DNA from: Ophiosphaerella korrae
Lineage: Eukaryota > Ascomycota > Dothideomycetes > Pleosporales > Phaeosphaeriaceae
Assembly: GCA_028456385.1 (NCBI GenBank)
Contig: JALNQF010000804.1
Coordinates: 1 to 13,803 of the forward strand
Direction: 5' to 3'
Length of the DNA: 13,803 nt
Shown here piece after piece: positions 1-8,867 of the stretch; positions within the stretch are counted from its first letter, which is position 1; each line of letters starts with the position of its first letter. The notes beneath the pieces were generated by a model that saw only the letters and a program-made list of their open reading frames with translations, made no database searches and had not been told where the DNA came from. The position numbers and the translations under genes were made by a program.

Positions 1-900
1 ATTAGCTATTTGTTAATTAATCTAATCTTTTCTAGGTTAATCTTAATTTTTCCTAGTTTAATAATAAATCTAAGGAAATCTATTTCTTTTATATAAAACT
101 TATATTTCCTTATCTTAAGAAATAATTTATTTTCTACTAGTTTCTCTAGTACTTTGTATACGTATTACGCGTATTCTTCTTCTATTTCTAAAAATATAAG
201 GATATCGTCTAGGTATATAAATATAAATATATCTAAGTACTCTCTTAGTACTATATTAATTCTTTCTTAGAATACTACTAGTGCGTTTATTAAGCTAAAT
301 AGTATAACTAAGTATTTATATAGTCTATACTATATTCTAAATACTATTTTCTACTTATTACCTTTTTTAATTCTAATCTAGTAGTAGGCGTTTTAGATAT
401 CTAGCTTTATAAAGATTTTTACTCTTTATAGTCTATCTTGTATTCTATCTATTTATAGTAGTAAGTATTAGTTCTTGTTTATAATTATGTTAGTTTTTCT
501 AAAATCTACGTAAGGTCTTTTATTACTTATTTCTTTCTTATCTATAAATATAAGTCTATATACTACTAAGGATTTAGATTCCTTTATCTATCCTTTTTTT
601 ATTATATTTTAAATAAATACTTATTTAATTTTAGATTCTTCTTCTATTTTTTAGTAGACTAGGCTCTATCCTATATTTTTATCTTCTTCTAGTTCTATTA
701 CTAAATCCTATAGTTAATATTTTAGAAAGTAGTCTTCTAGCTCTATAAGCTATTTCTCCTATTTCTTATATTCTTTAGAGAATTCTCTTTTATAGGTATT
801 TACGTTAGCTTTTAATATATCTATTCTATAATAATTAATCTTTCCTATTCTTTAATTAATATATAAGTTAGTTATCTATAACTATAGTATACCTAATATT
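1..900 (-). pseudogene. Ty3/gypsy reverse transcriptase remnant (element A), partial
   Basis: On the minus strand this reads as the N-terminal and palm/finger part of a gypsy RT. Recognisable blocks are a VDFRK-like segment (family VDYRKLN), a KLDI.NAYYQIRIKKG-like block, an ..EYLDIF stretch and the catalytic YLDDI, intact at 201-215. The family TKLD and YLDD aspartates survive, but many in-frame TAA/TAG codons interrupt the frame at positions where the family has Gln or Trp. The enzyme would have copied element RNA to cDNA; this copy cannot be made. The gene continues left of base 1, so RNase H and integrase are outside the window. Identification is firm; the exact right-hand edge against protease is approximate. 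Confidence 0.88.
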
Positions 901-1235
901 ATATCTTGTTTATTGTTAATTATTGTTATATCTATAACTATATTCTTAATTGTTATTCTTTCTAGTTCTAATATAGAGAGAACTATTTCGAACCTAATAG
1001 GTTCTTAGAATAGTTTTCCTTTAATTATACTTAGTTATTAAGGGTATTTCTTTGTTATATATTTTATTCCTTATATTTCTATAAACTTCTTTAATATAAA
1101 GTTCCTTGTAGCTCCTCTATTAATTATTAATTATACTTTCCTTCCTTAGTATATACTTATTTTTATAATATATAAGCCTCTTATACTTTCTAGCTTTTCT
1201 TACTAGGGTAGTTTTATAAATTATCTATCTATCTA
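830..1235 (-). pseudogene. Retropepsin-type protease remnant (element A)
   Basis: The minus strand reads LINRGATRNFI at the active site, with NRGAT at 1107-1121. Families of this kind have DSGAT followed by NFI, so the catalytic Asp is now Asn (AAT), as expected for a G-to-A change. Downstream (lower coordinates) the frame continues into a MILGMPWL-like ending typical of gypsy proteases, just before the RT region. The protease would have matured the Gag-Pol polyprotein. Several Gln-to-stop changes are present. It lies between gag and RT as expected. Confidence rests on the active-site block and its position, since proteases are short and variable. Confidence 0.72.
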
Positions 1236-2300
1236 GGGCTATAGTCTTACTTTAAGTTTATATTCTTTGTATTTTAGATATTTATTATTTGTATATTTAT
1301 ACTATAGTCCTTCTTAGACGTATTTCTTAGTTAGTTTAGGTCTAGGCCTTACTACTACGTATCTATCTTCTAAGATTATTTCCTATCCTTAGATATTTTT
1401 TACTAGAATTACTCTTATATAATTATAGCCTTTTCTCCTTATAGGCTATATATTATTATTTACTTTAGGATTTCTATATATAATATAATTCTTATCTAAG
1501 TATAATATCTATAATACTTTAAAATATACTAGATATTCTAGGTTTATTATTTTGTTATCTCCTTCCTAGAATTTTTCTTTACTAGGTGTGTTTATTATTA
1601 AGATATAGTATACTACTAGTACTCTTAGTATATAGGCTTTATTAATCTATCGCGTTTTCTTTATAAAGTACTACTATTCTTTTTATATAGGTATTCTTCC
1701 TACTATAACTATATATTACTTTATTTATTCTTAAAATAGTATAAACTTTATTTCTTTAAGATTACGTTCTTTCTAGTCTTTATACACTTTCTCTATACTT
1801 ATAACTATTAAGTATATTTAAATAAATCTCTATTCTTTGTTTTATTCCTCTATATTTATTATTATATAGCTATTATAGCTATATATTATTAGCTAAGTAT
1901 ATTCTATACTTTTTATACTAACTTATTCTTTACTTCTTCTTAGTCCTTTAGAAGTAGTTATAGTAGTCTCTTTATCTAGTGCTAGTCCTTTAGCCTAGAT
2001 TAATAGTACTAGGAGCTTTTCTCTTTCTAAGTCTTCTATTAGTAAGTCTATTACTTAAGCTATTTCTTCTAACTAAGCTTTTATTCTATTTTCTTTTATT
2101 ATAGCTACTCTATATCTTTATTTCTATAAGAACTATACTACTCTCTATTTACTAGAAAAATATATATAGTAGTTGTTATTATAATAAAAGGTTTAGTAGA
2201 GTATTACGTATTATACTTCTTTACTCCTAGCTACTTTCTCTTAAGGTTTAGCCTATACTTATAGTACTTCTTTCTTCTTTTCTATTATTTTTAACTAAGT
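1236..2300 (-). other. Gag-protease linker region of element A, no domain recognised
   Basis: About 1 kb between the zinc knuckle and the protease active site. It is strongly pyrimidine-rich on the plus strand, like the coding parts of A on either side, and minus-strand frames are readable in stretches but full of TAA/TAG. I recognise no domain. It is long for a Gag-protease linker, so it may include the variable Gag C-terminus or a small insertion. Nothing on the plus strand looks like a gene. Confidence 0.5.
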
Positions 2301-3260
2301 TTCCTTTTTTAGGTTTTTACTTCTATAATCTTTTACAAAGTATCTAGGTTTCCTATATTTATAATATATCGCGTCCTTCTTCTTTTATAACTAGTAGTTT
2401 TTTATATAGTAGCCTTTCTTACTATAATTAAAGTACGTAAAGTCTTTATTCTTCTTCTTCTTTTTATCTTTATTAGTATTAAAGACTATAGAGTCTCCCT
2501 TATTATAGTTCTAGATATAACCTCTATATTTATTCTTCTTCTATTCTTAAAGATTATTGTTAATTTATATTACTTATTACTTTAGAGCTTTTAGTATTCT
2601 TAGTTTTTCTATATAAATTATTTCGTATTAAATTTTTAAATTTAGTCTTTACTTAAATTTTAATATTAAAGCTAACTTATTTTATTCTATATTTTGTAAT
2701 AGTTATTTAAACTATAATATATATTTAAGAACACTCTAACTTTATATAAGCTTTTCTAGCTATTTCTTAGCTTATTAGGTAATATCTATATCTCTAAACA
2801 GTACTCTTATGTATTTAGTAAAGTATTTATAACTTCTAAAGATAGCTCTAGTCTTATCTTTCTAGGTTATTAGAGAGTATATTATATAGTCTATCTAGTA
2901 AGGTTTATACTATCTTATTACGTCTTCCTTAAAGTATAATCTAATATATATTACCTTTTTCTCTTCTATATTAAAGTATAGTACTTGTATATCTATTTAG
3001 AGTTATACTAATACAATAAAAGGTCTTAATTTTTCCTTTATTCTATTAAACTTTTTAAGGATAGATATCTTTAGTAGTTTCTTTGTCGCACTTATTTCTA
3101 GGCGTTACGTAATTAGTTCTATCTAGTTCTAGCCTTTAATAATAGCTTTAATTTGTACTTTGTTCTATTTTATATAATCTTGTAATTCCTTGTTCTATAT
3201 TTCTAAAGTGTCGATTACCTTCTTTATATCTTCTTTATCTAAGATTAGGTTATTAATTTA
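2300..3260 (-). pseudogene. gag remnant with CCHC zinc knuckle (element A)
   Basis: A single minus-strand frame can be followed from about 3230 to about 2530 without a frameshift, interrupted only by TAA/TAG. It begins with a Gln/Glu/Lys/Ile-rich, coiled-coil-like stretch, then shows the retrotransposon Gag domain: a segment like KKFNRIKEKLRPF, a Y..LYFKEDVIR*YKPY block (family ..LLKGDA..W..P), and a C-terminal part rich in QAKKQLEKL-like sequence. Further on, at 2394-2435, lies a CX2CX4HX4C nucleocapsid knuckle in which all three Cys and the His now read Tyr (YFNYSKKGYYIKNY). The product would package element RNA. The start codon is not defined; the 5' LTR lies about 140 bases upstream. Confidence 0.82.
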
Positions 3261-3399
3261 GTCTTTAATTATTTCTTATATAGTACTATTAGACCCTTAA
3301 CTACTTCTAAGTACTTTACTTATTAAACTTTCTACTATCGTGTTAGCTAGACTATACGCTCCTTACGCTTTACTTCTCGTAATAACTAAATTAGTAAGG
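3261..3399 (-). other. Leader between 5' LTR and gag of element A
   Basis: This short stretch lies between the gag coding frame and the LTR edge at 3400. A primer binding site would be expected in the first bases next to the LTR (reading left from 3399), but I could not match one: the minus strand begins CCTTACTAATTTAGTTATTA, and no clear TGG-initiated tRNA complement survives. RIP of TGG to TAG could have erased it. Confidence 0.4.
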
Positions 3400-3839
3400 T
3401 ATAATAGGCTACCTATTATTAACTATAGGTACCTATCTAGGGGGTTAGTAGATTAAGAAGTAATAATAAAGCTTATATTAGGATCTATAATAACTATAAA
3501 CAATAGTAGATGTTTTATAACTATCTTGTATTAGCGTTCCTTAGTTAGAAGATTAAATTACTAATACTATCCTAATAATACGCATTACTACTAACTATAT
3601 ACCTAGGCTTCTTAGCTAGCTTTATACTTTGTATTTACTAAGATCGCGAATTATAAATTTATTACATACTTAGCTTTATACTTTGTATTTGCTAAAATCG
3701 CGAATCGCGAATTTATTACGTATCCCTATTATAATTAATCTCCTAATCTAGTTTGTTTCCCTATAGGTTATATATGTCGTTATTGTCTATAGTAGGGCTA
3801 ATTAGTTCGAATTAGTTTTCTCTTATTATAGCCGTAATA
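3400..3839 (-). repeat. LTR1, copy A (5' LTR of element A)
   Basis: About 440 bp that aligns along its length with 8040-8500. Both begin TATAATAGGCT (ancestral TG.. by RIP logic), share the block around CCTATTATTAACTATAGGTACCTAT, and end at matching points: CCGTAATA here and CTATAACA in the other copy. Elements A and B are both minus-strand, and this copy sits beside gag, so it is the 5' LTR. The homology stops at both edges. No target-site duplication is visible (left neighbour TAAGG is internal; right neighbour is TTATA). Confidence 0.85.
3617..3723. repeat. 54-bp tandem duplication inside LTR1 (copy A)
   Basis: Two adjacent units start TAGCTTTATACTTTGTATTT at 3617 and 3671. Each has an ATCGCGAAT core followed by AAATTTATTA or AATTTATTAC. 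The second unit has the CGCGAA motif twice. The same duplication is present in LTR1 copy B at 8257-8370, so it belongs to the LTR and predates both insertions. It may be an enhancer-like repeat of the LTR; that role is a guess. Confidence 0.8.
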
Positions 3840-3989
3840 TTATAACTCTAGTAAAGTATAAACTTTAAGATTTAGCTATAAATTTAGTATAAGATATATA
3901 ACTACTTTACTAGCTACTATATAATTTCTTAGTAACTAAGTTATAAGTACTAAAGAAGTACTTAGCTAACTTTATAAGTTAAAAGTAAA

Positions 3990-5230
3990 TAAAATACTTA
4001 AAATCTCTAGTAAAAGTACTAATACTCTTTATAAAGAAAAAAGATAGTAGCTTAAAGCTATATATAAACTATAAAGGTTTTAATAAAATAACTTTTAAGA
4101 ACTAGTATTTATTACTTCTAATTATAGAGTTACTAAAGTAGTTAGCTTAAGTAAAGTACTATACTAAGCTTAATATTAGAGATACGTACTACTATATTAG
4201 AATTAAAGAAAGTAATAAATAGAAAACTACTTTTAAGACTAAATATAGCTACTTTAAGTATATAGTAATACTTTTTAGCCTTATAAATACTTTAGCCTAG
4301 TTTTAGGCTTATATAAACTAAGTATTAGTAAGTTTTATTAATATTACTTATATTATCTACTTTAATAATATCTTAGTCTTCTTAGATATAGAAGAAGAGT
4401 ACGTAAGCTATATAAAAGAAGTACTAAAAAGACTATACTAATTTAAGCTATTTATAAAGCTTAAGAAATATAAGTAGTATATATAGTATATAGAGTACCT
4501 AGAGTATATTATTTTACTTAAAGAAGTTAGCGTAGATATAAGTTATATTAAAATAGTCTAAGAATAGCTAATCCTATATATAGTATATAAAATAAAAGTA
4601 TTTATTAGTTTTATAAACTACTATAAGTAATTTATAAGTAGAATCTCTTATATTACTTTACTTTTAATAGAATTAACTTAAAAAAGGCTAAATATAGCTT
4701 AAGGTAGGCTTACTTAAAAGAGAGAAAAAAGCTAGAAAATTAAAATTAGAAAAGAAGTACGCTAAGCTTTTTAAAAACTAAAAAATACTTTCTTTAAAGT
4801 ACTTATCTATATATACTTTATATAAAGAAAAGAAACTAAAGTAAAAGTTAATACTTTAAGTAAAGTAATTATAGGTATATTAAGCTAATTAGTATTAACT
4901 AAAAGTAACTTAGTCTAGTAAAGGCTAGTTAACTTCTTCTTAAGAAAATTTATCTAAGTAGAGTATAATTATAATATATATAACTAAGAGTTACTTATAA
5001 TAACTAAGAGCTTAGAGTACTAGTACTACTACTTTAATAGAGTTCTATTTAAGATCTTTATAGACTACTATAACCTAAAATAGTTTATAGAAACTAAAGT
5101 ATTAAACTATAAGTAAGTTTAGGCTTACTTAAGCTTTATAAAGTTTAACTTTATTATTTACTACTACTTAAGTACTATAAACCTAGTTAATAAACTTTCT
5201 AGAAAGCTAAATTATATAACTAAAGTAATA
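3990..5230 (+). pseudogene. Reverse transcriptase and RNase H remnant (element C)
   Basis: One plus-strand frame runs through an LFIKKKDSSLKLYINYKG-like block, then YTKLNIRDTYYYIRIKES, a KTTFKTKYSYFKY block (family FRTRYGHFEY) and the catalytic motif at 4358-4369, which reads YFNN instead of YLDD. Both metal-binding Asp are therefore Asn. The thumb region and connection follow. RNase H is seen at about 4800-5230: a YDQELL-like block near 4980, FKIFIDYYNLK (family TDHNNLK) near 5050, and VNKLSRKL (family ADALSRRP) near 5190-5215. Gln and Trp codons are TAA/TAG throughout. The fingers start close to the LTR1 junction, so the N-terminus is cut or nearly so. Confidence 0.87.
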
Positions 5231-6150
5231 ATATTAAAAAATATATATAATAAAGCCTTTATATAGCTAATATAAAGGATTTTTATAAGAGTTAAAAGAG
5301 CTATACTTTTTAAGTAGTAATAGTAATACGTAGTTAAAGTATAATAAAGTATAAAGAATAAGAAGTAGCTTTTAAAAAGTTTTAAGAAGAAGAAAAGATA
5401 TAACTACTAGAACTAAAGGACTTAAAAAAATAAAGTAATATAGACTAGAGTAAAAAGGCTATATCTAATAAATTAGAAGATAAATTAGTATAAGATAGCT
5501 TAATTTAACTTAAAAAGTAGCTAAAAGAGTAGAAACTCCTTATAATACCTAAAAAAAAGTAGATACGCTTAGAAAGTATTATAATAAGCTTCTAGTAAGC
5601 TATTTTAGTATAAGAAAGACTTTAGAGAAGCTCCTAAAGCTATATACCTAGAAGAAAGTAAGAAAGAAAGTAATAGAGTACTATAATACCTACTTAAAGT
5701 ACTAATAGTTAACTATAAGAAGATACTAACCTTATAAGCTAATATAACCTTTTCTACTACTAATAAGAGCTTAAAAAGAAGTTATAATAGACTTTATTTT
5801 AGAACTCTCTCTAAGTAAATTAATAAGTATAGTATATAACTAATACTTATAATTATAAACTATTTAACTAAAATAGTTTACTATATCCTAGTATAGTCTA
5901 ATTAGGATAAGTAAGACTTAGCCTAAGCCTAGATATATAAAGTAATCTAACTCTATAGTATTTTAGCTAAAGTAATTTTAGATAGAGGACCTTTAATAAA
6001 TACTAAATACTAGAAGACTTTCTACTACTACCTAAATACTAGAAGAGTACTATCCTCTATATATTACTTTTAAATAGATAGGTAGATAGAAAGATAAAAC
6101 TAAACTCTAGAATAATACTTACGTTATTACTATATATTAAAATAAGATAA
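5231..6150 (+). pseudogene. Integrase remnant (element C)
   Basis: The zinc-binding (HHCC) part should lie in about 5540-5720 but is too decayed for me to place its four ligands. The catalytic core is clear: a DFILELSLSKL-like block (family MDFI..LP.S) near 5790, then, after an apparent frameshift near 5830, LIIINYLTK (family IVVDRLTK, with Asp now Asn), DRGPLIN near 5983-6003, and the YYF*IDR*IER block at 6065-6094. That last block is the family HPQTDGQTER motif, with His to Tyr, Pro to Phe, Gln to stop and Gly to Arg. After about 6150 the family C-terminal integrase region is not recognisable, so the gene is truncated or too decayed. It would have inserted cDNA into the genome. Confidence 0.85.
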
Positions 6151-6674
6151 CTAGGTAGAATAGTATTATAATACTAAGTAGTAGGTAAGCTATTATATTA
6201 TACGTAATTAGGCTAGGTAATATAGCGTAGTAGAATACGTAACTATTTAGTAGTAAACGCTCTAGAGTAAACGCTCTAGAGTAAATACTCTAGAATAAGC
6301 GCTCTAGAGCGAACGCTCTAGAGTAAGCGCTTAGGAATAAATACTAGATAGTAAGTATATAGGAACGTTAATAGACCCTTATAGACTATTATATTTAATC
6401 TCTTCTTTACCTCTTATTTTAATAGAGTATTATAACTAATACTTTAATTAGATTTTTATCTACCTATTAATACTTATATACCTTATAATACTCTAATAAG
6501 AGCTAACTATTAATTAAGTTAAGTAACTAACTTATTTATTAACTTCGCTTATCTTATAGAAGATTACTTACCCTTATTACTTTTACTTAGTTCTAAGGAC
6601 TTAATATATTAAATACTCTTAAGATAAGTAATATATTAATAAATATAAACAACTAGCGTATAGAAGTAACCTAT
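6151..6674. other. Non-coding stretch between elements C and D, probable LTR/leader
   Basis: About 520 bases with no protein match in any frame. It holds the 14-bp minisatellite (6253-6364) and then AT-rich DNA up to the gag start of element D. Its position just upstream of a gag gene, after the end of a pol gene on the same strand, is where a shared or 5' LTR plus leader would lie. No second copy exists in the window, so LTR edges cannot be placed. Whether C and D are one family in tandem or two elements cannot be told here. Confidence 0.4.
6253..6364. repeat. 14-bp minisatellite, six clear plus two decayed units
   Basis: Head-to-tail units with consensus GTAAACGCTCTAGA start at 6253, 6267, 6281, 6295, 6309 and 6323; units at 6337 and 6351 are strongly diverged. 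Differences between units are mostly transitions (for example ACGC to ATAC). Most units contain the palindrome CTCTAGAG, and 6300-6311 is a perfect 12-bp palindrome, CGCTCTAGAGCG. The 14-bp period is not a multiple of three, so it is not a coding repeat. Confidence 0.88.
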
Positions 6675-7696
6675 ATAGCTACTTCTAAGGTTACTAAGCT
6701 AGACCTCTACTATAGTAAATAAAATAAGCTTAAGCTATAGATTTTATAACTTTATTTCTTCTTTAAAGTAGACTAAGTTTAAGATAAAGATAGAGCTATA
6801 CTTATATTATCTTATATAAGAGGTAAAGTAGAGAAATAAGTTATACTATACTTTAAGAAATACTTTAATAATAATAATAATAACTATAACAAAATATTTA
6901 AAGATTTAATTAAGTTTAAAGATAAAGTATAATAAGCCTTTCTACTAGTAAATAAGATAGTAGTAGTAGAGTAAGTAATATAGTAGCTATAATAATATAA
7001 GGTAGTAGTAGACTATACTAATAAGTTCTAAAGCTTCGCGATATAAATAGAATAGAATAATAAGTTATTAATAAGGATATTTTAATAGAAACTTAAAAGT
7101 AATATTTAAGGTAAGCTAATACGTAGTAAAGCTATAATTAAGACGTTAGAAGACCTAATAAAAGAAGTAATTTAAGTTAATAACTATATATATAAATATA
7201 TAGTAGAAGCTAAGAATATAAGAGTACTATATATAGAAAGTAAAAAGTATAAACCTAAGTATAAGTACTAACGTAAATATAAAAATAACTAAGTTCAAGG
7301 TAGCTATAGATACTTTAAGCTAGATAAGATATATATTAATAATATAAACTTAAGAAAATAAAAATACTATTACTATAAGAACTCTAAAAGAGTAGAAAGC
7401 TAAAAATACTATAAGTATAGTAAAATAGAGTACTTAGTAAAGAATTATTAAGTAAAGAATAAGATTATATAATAAATTAATATACTTAAGTAGTAAGATA
7501 ATAATAGAGAAGAAGAATAGAAAGTAATCTCTAGAAAAAGCTAGAAGAAGAGAGATTACAAGACTATAAACTTCTAGTAGTAAGATATAAGTAAAAGATA
7601 TAACTACTATAAGATTACTATATAACTAATAAACCTTATAATAGATAATAAAGTAAAAGCTATAAAAATACTACTAGGAATATAAAGCTACGTAAG
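6675..7696 (+). pseudogene. gag remnant with CCHC zinc knuckle (element D)
   Basis: From 6675 a single frame of 340 codons runs to the LTR2a edge without any frameshift, broken only by TAA/TAG. The likely start codon is ATA (ATG by RIP logic), followed by ATSKVTKLDLYYSK, which resembles the N-terminus of fungal gypsy Gag proteins as I remember them. The Gag domain shows RGKVEK*V (family RGKA..W) near residue 55-62, an Asn run at 6867-6884, and FKDLIKFKDKV then DYTNKF blocks. The CX2CX4HX4C knuckle at 7407-7448 (about residues 245-258) now reads Tyr at all four ligands. A basic and acidic linker follows, and the frame enters what may be the start of protease when LTR2a cuts it off. Confidence 0.85.
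6867..6884 (+). repeat. AAT trinucleotide run inside gag (element D)
   Basis: Five AAT codons and one AAC encode six Asn in a row within the Gag domain. By RIP logic a GAT run preceded by T would become AAT at every TGA, so the ancestor may have had an Asp run here; that is inference. Confidence 0.75.
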
Positions 7697-7974
7697 TGTT
7701 AAGAAGTAGCTAGAAGATAATAGTACTTGCTATAGGCTATAGGAGATAGTAAAGGGATAATAGATAGTATTTAATAGTACTACTAGTATCTAAGAGAGAA
7801 TAATACTTACTTTACTTTCTTCGCAAGTATCAAGCCTTTTATACGCCTATATAGCGTACTAGCCTTACTTTAGATTATAACTATATAATATTATAATCTT
7901 TAGTATATTAGCCTTGCTCCTAACTTATCCTAGAGTTTACAAGAGTCTCGAGTATTTAATAAACCCTTGTTATA
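7697..7974 (-). repeat. LTR2, copy a (solo or truncated LTR)
   Basis: 278 bp that align end to end with 12066-12345. On the plus strand it starts TGTTAAGAAGTAGCTAG and ends CCCTTGTTATA (ancestral ..ACA), so the TG..CA ends typical of LTRs are nearly present. Minus orientation is inferred from a TATAAAAGG box on the minus strand (plus 7835-7843) and from the polypurine tract next to copy b. It interrupts gag D. No target-site duplication is visible: the flanks are GTAAG on the left and TTATT on the right. It keeps several CA and TG pairs that copy b has lost, so it is the less mutated copy. Confidence 0.8.
7835..7843 (-). promoter_or_regulatory. TATA box in LTR2 copy a
   Basis: The minus strand reads TATAAAAGG, a canonical TATA box, in the middle of the LTR where the U3 promoter is expected. 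It is identical in copy b at 12204-12212. It supports minus-strand orientation of LTR2. Confidence 0.5.
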
Positions 7975-8039
7975 TTATTCTACTTTATATACTCTTAAAG
8001 TTCTTTATTCTAAGTTTCTAAGGTATTAATTACTATTTT

Positions 8040-8500
8040 TATAATAGGCTTCCTATTATTAACTATAGGTACCTATCTTAAAGGAGTTAGTAGATTAAGA
8101 GGTAATAGTAAAAGCTTATATATTAATCTACAATAACTATAAATAATAGAAGATATTTTATAACTATCTTGTATTAGCGTTCTATAGTTAAAGGATTAAA
8201 TTACTAATACTATCCTAATAATATATATTTCTTTAAACTATATAGTAAGGTAGTCTTAGCAACTTTATTACTTTATATTTTCTAAGATTATAAATTTATA
8301 AATTTATTATATAATAGCTTTATAACTTTATATTTACTAAGATTGTAAATTTATAAATTTATTACGTATCTTTATTATAATTAGCCTCCTAATTAAGCTC
8401 GTTATCTTATAAGTTATTACCCTACTCCTCCTATACTTTATTAGGAGATAAGTATAGACTAATTAGTTCTATCTTAATTTCTCTTGTTACTACTATAACA
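8040..8500 (-). repeat. LTR1, copy B (3' LTR of element B)
   Basis: 461 bp matching 3400-3839 along its length, including the internal tandem duplication (8257-8314 and 8315-8370). It starts TATAATAGGCT and ends TACTATAACA. Because the integrase and chromodomain of a minus-strand element lie to its right, this is the 3' LTR. It has lost the CGCG motifs kept in copy A (GATTATAAAT where A has GATCGCGAAT), so it is more mutated there. Confidence 0.85.
8257..8370. repeat. Tandem duplication inside LTR1 (copy B)
   Basis: Two units of about 57 bp begin TAGC at 8257 and 8315 and share an ACTTTATATTT..CTAAGATT core followed by AAATTTATAAATTTATTA. They correspond to the 54-bp units at 3617-3723 in copy A. 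Confidence 0.75.
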
Positions 8501-8516
8501 CTATTCTCTTTTCTAC
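8501..8516 (-). other. Candidate polypurine tract of element B
   Basis: Directly next to the 3' LTR, the minus strand reads GTAGAAAAGAGAATAG into the LTR. A purine-rich run at this point is where plus-strand DNA synthesis is primed in LTR elements. It is short and the window is purine/pyrimidine skewed in general, so this is weak evidence. Confidence 0.4.
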
Positions 8517-8867
8517 GTAGTCTCTTATTTTACTATACTAGAGCTAAGGTTATTAGTTTTATTTCTTTATTACTCTCTATACTATTTTATTCTTAGCGTA
8601 ATAAACTTCTCTTTATAGCTTATATTATCTATAACAAAGTTAAGATATTTCTTTATTATTATTACGCTAAACTTAGTCTTACTTATCTTATATCCTTAAA
8701 TAATAGTAAATATTATAATAAGTATATCCTTACTAATATTTAGTATAAATGCGTTTCTTCTAAGGTTTTACTTACTAAGTATAAGTATTTAATTTCTACG
8801 TAGTCTCTTTCTATTAAATTGTATAGGGCGAGCTATTAATAGGACTTAAGTGTAATTATTATTATAA
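8517..8867. other. Gene-free stretch, 3' untranslated part of element B
   Basis: About 350 bases between the 3' LTR and the region downstream of the chromodomain. All frames on both strands are broken by frequent TAA/TAG, and I recognise no domain, repeat or site. Confidence 0.45.

Larger units (their letters stand above)
1..3839 (-). mobile_element. Element A: RIP-degraded Ty3/gypsy LTR retrotransposon, 5' half
   Basis: Read on the minus strand from the right, this holds a 5' LTR (3400-3839), gag with a zinc knuckle, a protease ending and a reverse transcriptase that runs off the left edge. That is the Ty3/gypsy order. Family membership comes from the RT motif set and from Gag, and it is the same family as element B, which shares both the LTR and the RT (A 1-871 matches 11195-12065 without gaps). 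B carries a chromodomain, so A is probably a chromovirus too. Gln and Trp codons have become TAA/TAG throughout, so nothing is translatable. The right LTR edge abuts element C at 3839/3840, which suggests A inserted into C. Confidence 0.9.
3840..6150 (+). mobile_element. Element C: RIP-degraded Ty3/gypsy pol fragment
   Basis: Plus-strand block holding RT, RNase H and integrase in gypsy order. Its sequence differs from elements A and B, so this is a second family. It lacks its gag, protease and 5' LTR: the left edge is the end of LTR1 copy A at 3839. On the right, the integrase match fades after about 6150 and non-coding repeat DNA begins. The block is purine-rich on the plus strand, unlike its neighbours. 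The missing 5' half may lie to the left of element A if A inserted into C. Confidence 0.87.

Noticed and set aside
4021..4500. Short open frames within element C and similar blocks as small genes
   Set aside because: They are stretches of the decayed pol frames between RIP-made stops, or shadows in other frames; none has a start, Kozak-like context or separate domain.
6253..6364. CRISPR-like array
   Set aside because: The repeats are 14 bp, directly head to tail with no spacers, in fungal transposon DNA.
3840..7696. C and D as one continuous retrotransposon
   Set aside because: The order would be RT-RNase H-integrase-gag, which is reversed for gypsy elements, and more than 500 non-coding bases with a minisatellite separate them. 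A tandem arrangement with a shared LTR remains possible.
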